DNA from: an uncultured Collinsella sp. | GTDB taxonomy: Bacteria > Actinomycetota > Coriobacteriia > Coriobacteriales > Coriobacteriaceae | Assembly: GCA_902465105.1 (NCBI GenBank) | Contig: CABQLM010000001.1 | Coordinates: 1-64,000, forward strand | DNA length: 64,000 nucleotides | Direction of reading: 5' to 3' | In this document: in pieces, positions 54,635 to 63,316 of the stretch | Layout: each line of letters starts with the position of its first letter | How positions within the stretch are numbered: the stretch's first letter is position 1 | The notes under the pieces: generated by a model | Database searches by the model: none | What the model was told of the DNA's origin: nothing | What the model saw: only the letters and a program-made list of their open reading frames with translations | Position numbers and translations under genes: made by a program

Positions 54635-57085
54635 CTAGATAAGCCCAAAGTGTTCGAGCGCGGTGACGACGCCGTCGTGGTCGATAGAATCGGTTACGTA
54701 GTCTGCCTTCTCCTTAAGGAAGTCTGGTGCGTTGCCCATGGCGATGCCAACATCGACTGCCTCCATGAGGGCGATGTCGTTGCTCGCGTCGCCAATGCCG
54801 TACACGGTGCCGTGATCTGGCCCCAGGGCGTCAAGCACGGCACTGATTCCGGCCCGTTTGGTGCACTCACGAGGCGAGATTTCTGTGACCTCGAGCTCGA
54901 GCTCGTTGAAACAGAGTAGAGGTCCAAGCTCTTCATCTTGGGCGATGCGGTTGGCAAGTGGTGTGGACATAAGAATTTTATAGGCGTTGTAGTTCTCAAG
55001 TTGCGTGACGGCGTCGCCCACGGTGCGTGCGTATCCGTACGTCTCGGGGGCATCTGCACTCATGCGCACCACGCGATCGATGCCCTCAAAGCGAATGACC
55101 TCACCCGATTGCTCGAGATAGGGGGCGAGGCGCTGTAGCAGACCAGGGTTTATGGCTGCATTTCGCACAATGCGTCCCTCGAGTTCGGCGTAACCGCCCG
55201 CGAGACACACGACGCCCGTCCACGGCAGCTCGAGCAGCTTAGGATGGATGCAGCTGAGGGTGCGCCCCGTGCAGATAAAGGCCATGTTGCCATTTGCAAC
55301 GAAATCGCGGATGGCCTGCGAGACCGCCTCGTTGGGATAGGGGGACAGGTCACGCTCGCTCTCGGGAAGCTCTTGTGCCGCTCGAGGGTCTTGCCAGGCG
55401 AGCGTTCCGTCGATATCGAAGAAACAGATATCGCTGCGATTATGGGCTGCGCTGGCGGCAGGGGAGGCCGAGGTGGTGGGCACAAATTCCGGCTCGAGGC
55501 CCATGATCTGGTCAAAATGCTCTTTAACGCGGGGAACCGAGATGCCGATGATTACCTGGGCGGTCTTGCCCGTAATGATGAGGCCCTTGGCGCCCACCGC
55601 GACAAACGACGCGTTATCTGCAACGATGGAAGGGTCTGCGACCTCGACGCGCAGGCGCGTGGCACAGTTGGTTGCGCCCACAATATTGCCAACACCACCT
55701 AAAAGCTGAATTACCCGCTCAGCGAGGATGTGATCTTGATCGGATCGACTATTGACCTCGTCATTGGGAGATTGCTCTTTGGCAAAGCCGCTTTCCGTTA
55801 AACGATCGATTGCCGCGCGATTGGCGACATGATCCTCGCGGCCCGGCGTCTTAAGGTCATAGATCAAGATGAGTGCTCGAAAACTAACAAAAAAGATGAG
55901 GCTAAAGGCAAGGCCGATTCCGAGTGCCAAAAGATAGGCACTGGTATGCGTGCGCATAAGCGGGATAAAGTTGAAGGCTGCCATCTCCATGAGGCCGCCC
56001 GAGAAGATGCCGACGACGCCAAAGAGATTCATGGTTGTGGCAAGGCAAGACGATAAGACGGCGTAGAGCAAAAAGAGCCCGGGGTGGGTGAACATAAAGA
56101 GAAACTCGAGTGGCTCGGTAACGCCGCAAACCACCGAGGCGATGATGGCGGGAACCAGGATGACCCTGAGGCCGGCGCGGCGCTCGGGTTTTGCGGTGGA
56201 GTAGAACGCAGCTGCGATGGCAGGAAGGCCAAAGAGTTTGACCCAGCCGGTGGCGGTAAAACCGGCCCATGGCGCAAGCCCATTAAGGGGGCGCGTGCTA
56301 TGGGAGAGGATGGGGAGCAGGTTGGTCCACGTGGCGTAGATGCCGTCGTTTATGACAAGGTTGTCGTAGTAGATCGGCATGTAGAGCAGATGATGTAGAC
56401 CAAACGGTTCGAGTGCGCGCTCCAAAAACACGAAGATGCCAACGCCGATGGGACCGACGCCTCCGAGTGCATGGCGGAGCGTATCAGTTGCGGCATATAC
56501 AGAAGGCGCGATGCCGGCCGAGACGATGGCAAGGGCGAGCACGGCGAAAAAGCTGATGAGGTAGACCAGCGAGGAACCCGAGAAGGTACCGAGCCAATCG
56601 GGAACCTTGGCATCGTAGAAGCGGTCATGGATGGCGACGACGGTTGCCGACACCGCCAGCGGACCGATAATGCCGGTGTCGAGCGTCTTGATGCCGTCGA
56701 TGACGGTGATGCCGCTAGCGGGGGTCAAAGACGACGGGTACTTAAGTCCAAGGTTGTCTCCGCTCAGCTTAATGATCTCGCTCAAAAAGAAGCAATAGGC
56801 AAAATAGGCCACGAGCGCCTCGAGGCAGCAACGTGCCGGTTGCTTTTGGGCAAGGCCGATGGGCAGCGCTACGGCAAAAAGGAGCGGAAGGCGTTTAAAG
56901 ACCGTCCATGAGCCGCGCTGGATGATAGTCCAAAAAACATACCAAGGGGTTCCGTATACGGCAAGGTCGCCGACGATGTCCGCAGACGTTGCGAGGGCGG
57001 AGACGCCGACCATAAGGGCCGATATGGAAAACAGCATGGCGGGCGCGAACATTGCCCCGCCAAAGCGTTGGATTTTTTGCAGCAT
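54635..57085 (-). CDS. PTS EIIC-EIIB fused to a HAD-superfamily phosphatase
   Basis: An 816-residue three-part fusion. EIIC of the glucose superfamily (about 1-420): MLQKIQRFGGAMFAPAMLF, GLHHLLYMPIYYD and the VCGVTEPLEFLFMF sugar-site region. EIIB (about 445-535) with the phosphorylated Cys474 in VGATNCATRLRVEV. After an Ala/Ser linker, a Cof-type HAD hydrolase (about 550-816) with nucleophile Asp557 and Asp559 in FFDIDGTLAW, FICTGRTLS and GIGDASNDIALMEAV. No EIIA is present, so a separate one must act. The HAD part could dephosphorylate the sugar phosphate produced by transport; this is inference. GGGAGGCAGAAC precedes the ATG. It is divergent from gntR, with GTTTAAAC sites between. Confidence 0.9.
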   Translation of the reverse strand: MLQKIQRFGGAMFAPAMLFSISALMVGVSALATSADIVGDLAVYGTPWYVFWTIIQRGSWTVFKRLPLLFAVALPIGLAQKQPARCCLEALVAYFAYCFFLSEIIKLSGDNLGLKYPSSLTPASGITVIDGIKTLDTGIIGPLAVSATVVAIHDRFYDAKVPDWLGTFSGSSLVYLISFFAVLALAIVSAGIAPSVYAATDTLRHALGGVGPIGVGIFVFLERALEPFGLHHLLYMPIYYDNLVINDGIYATWTNLLPILSHSTRPLNGLAPWAGFTATGWVKLFGLPAIAAAFYSTAKPERRAGLRVILVPAIIASVVCGVTEPLEFLFMFTHPGLFLLYAVLSSCLATTMNLFGVVGIFSGGLMEMAAFNFIPLMRTHTSAYLLALGIGLAFSLIFFVSFRALILIYDLKTPGREDHVANRAAIDRLTESGFAKEQSPNDEVNSRSDQDHILAERVIQLLGGVGNIVGATNCATRLRVEVADPSIVADNASFVAVGAKGLIITGKTAQVIIGISVPRVKEHFDQIMGLEPEFVPTTSASPAASAAHNRSDICFFDIDGTLAWQDPRAAQELPESERDLSPYPNEAVSQAIRDFVANGNMAFICTGRTLSCIHPKLLELPWTGVVCLAGGYAELEGRIVRNAAINPGLLQRLAPYLEQSGEVIRFEGIDRVVRMSADAPETYGYARTVGDAVTQLENYNAYKILMSTPLANRIAQDEELGPLLCFNELELEVTEISPRECTKRAGISAVLDALGPDHGTVYGIGDASNDIALMEAVDVGIAMGNAPDFLKEKADYVTDSIDHDGVVTALEHFGLI

Positions 57086-57128
57086 GTTCTGCCTCCCGAA
57101 TATCGAGGTGCGTTGCGGGTGGTGAAAC

Positions 57129-57258
57129 GTTTAAACAATGGATTCATTGTAGAGGACTGGACGATTGTCGTGCCGGCAGTTTTGAGCGAAACCGATTTGG
57201 GCACGACAGAAGCCGCCAACGGTTAAATACTGTCGCTTTACCGATAATCGGTTTAAAC
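57129..57258. promoter_or_regulatory. Pair of GTTTAAAC operator-like sites between the PTS-HAD gene and gntR
   Basis: GTTTAAAC at 57129-57136 and 57251-57258, both followed by AA. A perfect 9-bp dyad TGTCGTGCC / GGCACGACA (57166-57174, 57200-57208) and CAATG..CATTG (57137-57150) lie between. The pair brackets the divergent promoters, as expected for autoregulation with DNA looping. Confidence 0.55.
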
Positions 57259-57312
57259 AACTTTAAGAAATGCTATCGTGCCTAGCCAGCAAGAAGATGT
57301 AGAGGTGAAACA

Positions 57313-58032
57313 ATGCCAAAAGCGATATACGAAGGAATCTACCGAGAAATACGCTCGCGCATCATTAATGGGACCTATGCGTTTCAGGAGATGCTGCCAA
57401 CCGAAGCCGAGCTGACCGCGGAGTTCGGATGTACTCGCAATACCGTCCGTCGCGCCTTGGGTATGCTGTCCGACGGGATGTTTGTGCAGCCCATACACGG
57501 CAAGGGCGTGCGCGTTATTTGGCTTAAGGGCGAAACCGACATGTTGGGCGCACTCGAAGAGGTTGAGTCGTTTGGCGAGTTCGCAAAACGCAACAATGCC
57601 GTCGCATCGACCGAGGTCAAGTCTTTTGAACATTTGATTTGCACTGAGCAACTTTCTCGTCGCCTGGGCTTTAAGGTGGGCGAGGAGCTGATTCGTGTAG
57701 TGCGTGTCCGAAGCCTCAACGGCAATGCTCGCCAGGTGGACCACGGCTACTTTTTGGAGTCGATCGCCAAGGGTCTGACGCCCGAGATCGCCGCAAAGTC
57801 AATTTACGACTATCTGGAGCACAAACGCGGCGTCAAGGTGATGGCGAGCCGTCGTACGGTGAGCGTCGAGCTCGCCAACGATGAGGACTGCAGCTATCTT
57901 GACCTCGGCAAATACAACTGTGTCGCCGTCATGGAGAGCCAGTCGTACACCTCGGACGGCATCTTGTTCGAGGTCACGCATGCCCGCACGCATCCCGAGA
58001 TCTTCCATTACCGCGTCAACTCCAAGCGATAG
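57313..58032 (+). CDS. GntR-family (HutC/UTRA) sugar-responsive regulator
   Basis: A 239-residue regulator: an N-terminal GntR winged helix (IYEGIYREIRSRIINGTY ... LPTEAELTAEFGCTRNTVRR, residues 5-50) and a C-terminal UTRA ligand domain (about 95-235). UTRA proteins such as TreR bind phosphorylated sugars and usually act as repressors. The gene is divergent from the EIIC-EIIB-HAD gene and upstream of the ABC operon. Sugar identity is unknown. Confidence 0.92.
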   Translation: MPKAIYEGIYREIRSRIINGTYAFQEMLPTEAELTAEFGCTRNTVRRALGMLSDGMFVQPIHGKGVRVIWLKGETDMLGALEEVESFGEFAKRNNAVASTEVKSFEHLICTEQLSRRLGFKVGEELIRVVRVRSLNGNARQVDHGYFLESIAKGLTPEIAAKSIYDYLEHKRGVKVMASRRTVSVELANDEDCSYLDLGKYNCVAVMESQSYTSDGILFEVTHARTHPEIFHYRVNSKR

Positions 58033-58073
58033 CCGGCTAGCTCGCAGCCTGACGAGACTCATGCCCTCAAAGC

Positions 58074-58123
58074 GAAAACGCCCGGTCAAACCGACGATGC
58101 ATCGGCTTGACCGGGCGTTTTCT
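58074..58123 (+). terminator. Intrinsic terminator after gntR
   Basis: GAAAACGCCCGGTCAA and TTGACCGGGCGTTTTC pair perfectly with a partly paired loop, ending in TTTTCTC. It is symmetrical and could act both ways. Confidence 0.85.
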
Positions 58124-58143
58124 CTGCATTCGATAACAAATAA

Positions 58144-58230
58144 TTGTTTATACAAAACTTGTCAAGTATCAAGTTGAAATTACCGTTCACCGAAGTTTTC
58201 CTACCGCTCTAGTAATACTTGTTCAAACAA
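58144..58230. promoter_or_regulatory. Pair of TTGTTNAAACAA-like operators before the ABC operon
   Basis: TTGTTTATACAA at 58144-58155 and TTGTTCAAACAA at 58219-58230 each differ by one base from the palindrome TTGTTTAAACAA found upstream of gntR and the PTS operon. TATTGT at 58245-58250 may be a -10 box; TTGTACAA at 58247-58254 is a shorter related dyad. Confidence 0.5.
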
Positions 58231-58338
58231 CTAGCCAAATAGCGTATTGTACAAATCAGCAAAAGGGGCAAAGTCCCCGAGCCAATCTCCGAAGGCGGCG
58301 GCAAAGGGTGCTGCCACGGTGTGAAAGGGTGGATTGTA

Positions 58339-59655
58339 ATGAAGAACGAAATGAGCAGAAGGCAGTTCCTGGGCTTTGCTGGTTCCGCGGCTGCGGTTCT
58401 TGGTCTGGGTCTCGTGGGCTGCGGTGGTTCTGCCGGCTCCGGCTCCTCTGCTTCTGGTGACGCTGCCGAGGTCTACTTCCTCCAATTCAAGCCCGAGGTC
58501 GACAAGGAGTGGAAGGAGATCGCCAAGGCCTATAAGAAGGAGAAGGGCGTCGAGGTCAAGATCGTGACCGCCGCCTCCAACACCTACGAGGAGAAGCTCA
58601 AGTCCGAGATGTCCAAGAGCTCCGCTCCGACCCTGTTCCAGGTCAACGGCCCCACCGGTCTTAAGAACTGGAAGGATTACTGCGCCGACCTGTCCGATAC
58701 CAAGCTCCGCGGTGAGCTCATTGACGACTCCCTGGCTCTGCAGTCCGACGGCAAGGATGTGTGCATCGACTGGGTTCAGGAGAGCTTCGGCATTATTTAC
58801 AACAAGCAGCTGCTCGAGAAGGCTGGCTACAAGGCCGAGGACATCAACTCCTTCGACAAGCTGAAGGCTTGTGCCGACGACATCCAGGCCCGCAAGGACG
58901 AGCTTGGTGTCGAGGGTGCCTTCACTTCCGCCGGCATGGACGACTCCTCCAGCTGGCGCTACACCACCCACCTTGCCAACATGCCGCTCTACTACGAGTT
59001 TGAGAAGGAGCACAACCAGGAGGACGACGAGATCAAGGGTGAGTTCCTCGACAACTACAAGCAGATCTTCGACCTGTACATCACCGACTCCACCTGCGAT
59101 CCTTCGCAGCTTGCTTCCAAGACCGGCGACGATGCCACCAACGAGTTCGCAACCGGCAAGGCCGTCTTCTACCAGAACGGCTCTTGGGCCTACTCTGACC
59201 TCGTCAAGGCCGGCATGACCGACGATCAGATTGGCATGATGCCCATCTACATCGGTGTTGACGGCGAGGAGAACCAGGGCCTGTGCTCCGGCGGCGAGAA
59301 CTACTGGTGCGTCAGTTCCCAGGCTTCCGAGGATGCCCAGAAGGCCACCGAGGACTTCATGTATTGGTGCGTCACCGCTGACACCCCGACCAGCATCATC
59401 GCCGACAAGATGGGTCTGACCGCTCCGTTCAAGAGCGCCAAGGAGACCACCAACGTCTTCTCGCAGCAGGCCGTTGCCATGGCCAAGGACGGCAAGAAGA
59501 CCGTCGCTTGGGACTTCGTCTACATTCCCTCCGAGGAGTGGAAGAAGAACCTCAAGCAGGCTCTGATTGCCTACGCTGCCGATAACAGCAAGTGGGACGG
59601 CGTCAAGAACGCCTTCGTCGATGGCTGGAAGACCGAGAAGGCCGCTTCCGAGTAA
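58339..59655 (+). CDS. ABC transporter sugar-binding lipoprotein
   Basis: A 438-residue extracellular solute-binding protein (family 1). SRRQFLGF followed by a hydrophobic stretch and the lipobox LVGC (Cys28) gives a lipoprotein signal with a twin-arginine-like start. The mature part has VYFLQFKPEVDKEWKEIAKA and a C-terminal GVKNAFVDGWKTEK. AAAGGGTGG precedes the ATG; a GTG at 58321 is less likely. It is the first gene of a four-gene sugar importer. Confidence 0.92.
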   Translation: MKNEMSRRQFLGFAGSAAAVLGLGLVGCGGSAGSGSSASGDAAEVYFLQFKPEVDKEWKEIAKAYKKEKGVEVKIVTAASNTYEEKLKSEMSKSSAPTLFQVNGPTGLKNWKDYCADLSDTKLRGELIDDSLALQSDGKDVCIDWVQESFGIIYNKQLLEKAGYKAEDINSFDKLKACADDIQARKDELGVEGAFTSAGMDDSSSWRYTTHLANMPLYYEFEKEHNQEDDEIKGEFLDNYKQIFDLYITDSTCDPSQLASKTGDDATNEFATGKAVFYQNGSWAYSDLVKAGMTDDQIGMMPIYIGVDGEENQGLCSGGENYWCVSSQASEDAQKATEDFMYWCVTADTPTSIIADKMGLTAPFKSAKETTNVFSQQAVAMAKDGKKTVAWDFVYIPSEEWKKNLKQALIAYAADNSKWDGVKNAFVDGWKTEKAASE

Positions 59656-59689
59656 GCAGTTGCTGCCCAAGCTATCTGATTAGCGACAG

Positions 59690-59725
59690 GGGGCGGGCAG
59701 ACGTTGGTTTGCCCGCCCCCTGCAT
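59690..59725 (+). terminator. Hairpin between the binding-protein and permease genes
   Basis: GGGGGCGGGCAGACG and the downstream GTTTGCCCGCCCCC pair; only a weak T content follows. Partial termination here is common in importer operons, giving excess binding protein. Confidence 0.55.
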
Positions 59726-59742
59726 ATTGAAAGGACCCTTTT

Positions 59743-60597
59743 ATGGGCAAAGCACTCAAGCGCTGGTGGCCGCTCTTTATGCTGCCCACGTGCCTGGCGT
59801 TTATGATCGGGTTCGTGATCCCTTTTATCCAGGGCTTCTATCTCTCGTTCTGCCAGTTTATTATCATTAGTAACGCGCACTTTGTCGGTATCGAGAACTA
59901 CGTGCGCGCGCTGTCCGATCCGCAGTTCTCCACGTCGTTCTTCTTTACCGTGGCGTTTGCCTTCCTGTCGACGGTGCTCATCAACGTGATCGCCCTGGCC
60001 ATTGCGCAGGCGCTCACCCGCAAGGCGCTCAAAGGCACCAACATCTTCCGTACGATTTTCTTTATGCCTAACCTGATCGGCGGCATCGTGCTGGGCTACA
60101 TTTGGCAGATTCTGATCAACTGCCTGCTCTCCAACGTGGGTGCCCAGCTCATCGCCCTTAACTCTGCTGCTGGCTTCTGGGGCCTTATCATCCTGACCCT
60201 GTGGCAGCAGGTCGGCTACATGATGATCATCTACATCGCTGGTCTGCAGTCCATTCCGTCCGACTACATCGAGGCCGCCAAGGTCGACGGTGCCACGGCA
60301 TGGCAGACGTTTTGGAAGGTTAAGATTCCTAACCTGATGCCGACCATCACCATCTGCCTGTTCCTGTCCATCACCAACGGCTTTAAGCTGTTCGACCAGA
60401 ACCTCGCCCTTACCGGCGGCGCCCCCGCGCACTCCACCGAGATGCTCGCCCTGAACATCTACAACACGTTCTATTCGCGTGCCGGTATCGCATGGCAGGG
60501 CATCGGCCAGGCCAAGGCGGTTATCTTCTGCATCCTGGTCGTAGCCATCTCCATGATCCAGCTTAAGGCCACGAGGTCCAAGGAGGTGCAGCAGTAA
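59743..60597 (+). CDS. ABC sugar transporter permease, MalF/UgpA type
   Basis: A 284-residue integral membrane protein with about six helices and the permease EAA-type loop YIEAAKVDGATAWQTFWKVK near residue 175, which contacts the ATPase. The stop overlaps the next gene's start by one base. A GC hairpin in 59690-59725 separates it from the lipoprotein gene and may lower its expression relative to the lipoprotein. Confidence 0.92.
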   Translation: MGKALKRWWPLFMLPTCLAFMIGFVIPFIQGFYLSFCQFIIISNAHFVGIENYVRALSDPQFSTSFFFTVAFAFLSTVLINVIALAIAQALTRKALKGTNIFRTIFFMPNLIGGIVLGYIWQILINCLLSNVGAQLIALNSAAGFWGLIILTLWQQVGYMMIIYIAGLQSIPSDYIEAAKVDGATAWQTFWKVKIPNLMPTITICLFLSITNGFKLFDQNLALTGGAPAHSTEMLALNIYNTFYSRAGIAWQGIGQAKAVIFCILVVAISMIQLKATRSKEVQQ

Positions 60598-61436
60598 TGA
60601 AACGCGATAAGGTTATCAACCGCGCGCTCTCGATCTTCTTTACGATTCTGTCGCTCGCGTGGATCTACCCCGTGTTCATGATTGCGCTCAATTCCTTTAA
60701 GAAAGCGACCGCAATCAGCACAACCACGGCGTTCGATCTGCTCACGCCCGAGACGTTCAACGGCCTTGCAAACTACCTGCACGCTCTTAACGAGCAGGGC
60801 TTTGCCTCGGCATTTATGTACTCGCTCATCATTACGGTCACGTCGGTCGTGCTGATTCTGGTGTGCTGCTCCATGTGCGCTTGGTATGTGGTTCGTGTCA
60901 ACAGCAAGATCTCGAACTTCTTCTATTACCTGTTCGTCTTCTCGATGGTCGTGCCCTTCCAGATGCTCATGTTCACGCTGTCCAATTTGGCGGACCGCAT
61001 CGGCTTCAACACGCCGTTCAACATCTGCTTTATCTACCTGGGCTTTGGTGCGGGCCTGGCGGTCTTTATGTTCGCCGGCTTTGTAAAGAACATCCCGCTC
61101 GAGATCGAGGAGGCGGCCATGATCGACGGCTGCAACCCGGTCCAGGTGTTCTTTAAGATCGTCCTTCCCATCATGAAGCCCACCTATCTTTCGGTCGGCA
61201 TCCTCGAGACCATGTGGGTCTGGAACGACTATCTGCTGCCCTACCTCACCCTCGACTCCACCAAGTACAAGACCATTCCTATCTTGATCCAGTACTTCCG
61301 TGGCGGCTATGGCCACGTCGAGCTCGGCCCCATGATGGCCTGCATCATGATGGTTGTTATCCCCATCGTCATCATGTACATCCTCTGCCAGAAGTACATC
61401 ATCGACGGCGTGGTGGCAGGTGCCGTCAAGGGCTGA
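60597..61436 (+). CDS. ABC sugar transporter permease, MalG type
   Basis: A 279-residue permease with a typical EAA loop (EIEEAAMIDGCNPVQVFFKI near residue 170) and several helices. It is translationally coupled to the first permease (ATG overlaps TAA). Confidence 0.92.
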   Translation: MKRDKVINRALSIFFTILSLAWIYPVFMIALNSFKKATAISTTTAFDLLTPETFNGLANYLHALNEQGFASAFMYSLIITVTSVVLILVCCSMCAWYVVRVNSKISNFFYYLFVFSMVVPFQMLMFTLSNLADRIGFNTPFNICFIYLGFGAGLAVFMFAGFVKNIPLEIEEAAMIDGCNPVQVFFKIVLPIMKPTYLSVGILETMWVWNDYLLPYLTLDSTKYKTIPILIQYFRGGYGHVELGPMMACIMMVVIPIVIMYILCQKYIIDGVVAGAVKG

Positions 61437-61504
61437 TGCCGTAACTGTTTTGCAAGTTTCTGCGGCGCCCCTCAGCGCGGCGCCGTATATCGAAAGGTAA
61501 AGAC

Positions 61505-62704
61505 ATGGCCGAGATCGTTCTCAAACATGTTCAGAAGGTGTATCCCAACACCGAGTCCAAAAAGAAGGGCTTCTTTGGCAAAAAGAAGAAGACCGAGGAG
61601 AAGAAGCACAACCTCAAGGTTACCGAGGACGGTGTGCTCGCTGTAGAGGATTTCAACCTCACCGTTCACGACCAGGAGTTTATCGTCCTCGTTGGCCCCT
61701 CTGGCTGCGGTAAGTCTACGACGATGCGCATGGTGGCCGGCCTGGAGGACATTACCTCGGGCGACGTGCTCATCGACGGCAAGCGCGTCAACGACGTGGC
61801 ACCCAAGGACCGCGACATCGCCATGGTGTTCCAGAGCTACGCCCTGTACCCTAACATGACGGTGTACGAGAACATGGCGTTTACGCTCGAGCTCAAGAAG
61901 GTCCCCAAAGACGAGATCGACCGCAAGGTTCGCTCCGCTGCCGAGATCCTGGGCATTACCGAGTATCTCGACCGTAAGCCCAAGGCACTCTCTGGCGGCC
62001 AGCGTCAGCGCGTCGCCATCGGCCGCGCCATCGTGCGTGACCCTAAGGTCTTCCTGATGGACGAGCCGCTGTCCAACTTGGACGCCAAGCTTCGTAACCA
62101 GATGCGTGCCGAGCTCATCAAGCTGCGTCACGAGATCAAAGGTACGTTCATCTACGTTACCCACGACCAGACCGAGGCCATGACCCTTGGCGACCGCATC
62201 GTGGTCATGAAGGACGGCGTCGTCCAGCAGATCGCCACCCCGCAGGAGGTCTTCAACCATCCCGCGAACATCTTCGTCGCCGGCTTCATTGGCGTGCCGC
62301 AGATGAACTTCTTCGATGCCCAGCTGGTGCGCTCGGGCGACGGCTTTACCGTCAAGACCGAGGATATGAACGTGGCGCTCGCCCCCGAGACCTGCGCTCA
62401 GCTTGCTCTCAACTGGGACGGCGGCGACGTGAAGGAGATTACGGCCGGCGTGCGCCCCGAGCAGATTCTGCTTGCCGACAAGGACGAGGAGGGTGCGCTC
62501 CAGGGTACCGTCGAGGTGACCGAGCTCATGGGTTCGACCGAGCATGTCCACGTGACCGCTCCCGATGGCCAGTTTGTCCTGATCATTCCCGTTGTCGACA
62601 TCGAGGCCAAGGGCGCGCTCAAGGCGGGCGACCCCATCTGGTTCAAGTTCGAGAAGAACGCGACCCATCTCTTCGATAAGGTCTCTGGCAAGAACCTTAT
62701 CTAG
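61505..62704 (+). CDS. ABC sugar transporter ATPase, MsmK/UgpC type
   Basis: A 399-residue ATPase with Walker A GPSGCGKST near residue 65, signature LSGGQRQR near 162, and Walker B VFLMDEPLSNLD near 183. The C-terminal part is the OB-fold regulatory domain of the MalK group. Odd: residues about 17-38 are a Lys-rich insertion (SKKKGFFGKKKKTEEKK) between the first strand and the A loop, not normal for MalK proteins. These ATPases often serve several importers. Confidence 0.93.
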   Translation: MAEIVLKHVQKVYPNTESKKKGFFGKKKKTEEKKHNLKVTEDGVLAVEDFNLTVHDQEFIVLVGPSGCGKSTTMRMVAGLEDITSGDVLIDGKRVNDVAPKDRDIAMVFQSYALYPNMTVYENMAFTLELKKVPKDEIDRKVRSAAEILGITEYLDRKPKALSGGQRQRVAIGRAIVRDPKVFLMDEPLSNLDAKLRNQMRAELIKLRHEIKGTFIYVTHDQTEAMTLGDRIVVMKDGVVQQIATPQEVFNHPANIFVAGFIGVPQMNFFDAQLVRSGDGFTVKTEDMNVALAPETCAQLALNWDGGDVKEITAGVRPEQILLADKDEEGALQGTVEVTELMGSTEHVHVTAPDGQFVLIIPVVDIEAKGALKAGDPIWFKFEKNATHLFDKVSGKNLI

Positions 62705-62771
62705 GCCCGGTGCATCCAGGCCCTTCCTTTGGGCGACTGCGGTATTGCCATCCTTTTGCCGTGGTCACATA

Positions 62772-62817
62772 TAAGGCTCCCCTTTCGTCCGCTGGGCGAG
62801 AGGGGAGCCTTTCTTTG
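62772..62817 (+). terminator. Intrinsic terminator after the ABC operon
   Basis: AAGGCTCCCCT (62773-62783) pairs with AGGGGAGCCTT (62801-62811), followed by TTCTTTG. Confidence 0.82.
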
Positions 62818-62839
62818 TGCTGGGGCTGTCTGGCGGAAT

Positions 62840-63217
62840 GTCTCTATCTGTAACAGGACGAGGGCCAAAGTCGGTCTAGGTGTTACAGATTGAGACATTG
62901 CTGAGCCGTCTGCCCTTCTGTCTCAATCCATAACAATTGGAGGGTCGAATGGGGCCTAGATGTTACAGATTGAGATGAAACTTTTCGTTATTTCGAACTG
63001 TCTCAATCCATAACATGAAGGACGGTTTTTGGCGGCTGACTGTTACAGATAAAGATTGTTTTTAGCTGGCTTATCCGTTTGTCTCATCCTGTAACAGTTA
63101 GACCCGATTCCGGCGGTTATCTGTTACAGATCGAGACAGTTCATCGGGGCAATTCTGTTTGTCTCGATCTGTAACAGATAGGCCCAATTCTGCCGGGTAG
63201 ATGTTACAGATTAAGAG
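62840..63217. repeat. Array of ten 16-bp repeats in alternating orientation, about 40-bp period
   Basis: The unit is TGTTACAGATTGAGAC or its complement GTCTCAATCTGTAACA. Copies begin at 62840(-), 62881(+), 62920(-), 62961(+), 63000(-), 63041(+), 63081(-), 63122(+), 63161(-) and 63202(+). Start-to-start distances are 39-41 bp throughout. Spacers are 23-25 bp: those after a minus copy share a loose GGCC/GATTCGG-like pattern, those after a plus copy mostly end in TTT or similar. It lies in the gene-free stretch 62705-63316 between the ABC ATPase gene and glgP. It is not a CRISPR (repeat too short, alternating). Confidence 0.9.
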
Positions 63218-63254
63218 TGTCTGGAAGAGGCGGACCGCAGGCCAACACGCGGGC

Positions 63255-63290
63255 ACAAAAAAACGGAGCCACGTTGCCGCGACTCCGCTT
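63255..63290 (-). terminator. Intrinsic terminator of glgP
   Basis: On the minus strand AGCGGAG..CG GCAA CG..CTCCG forms a hairpin followed by TTTTTTTGTG, just beyond the phosphorylase stop. Confidence 0.85.
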
Positions 63291-63316
63291 TCAAGAGGAT
63301 GGGTAAGGGAGTGAAA

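Noticed and set aside
62840..63217. CRISPR array
   Set aside because: Repeats are only 16 bp, alternate strand and have diverged. There are no cas genes in the window and spacers are weakly alike in two classes.
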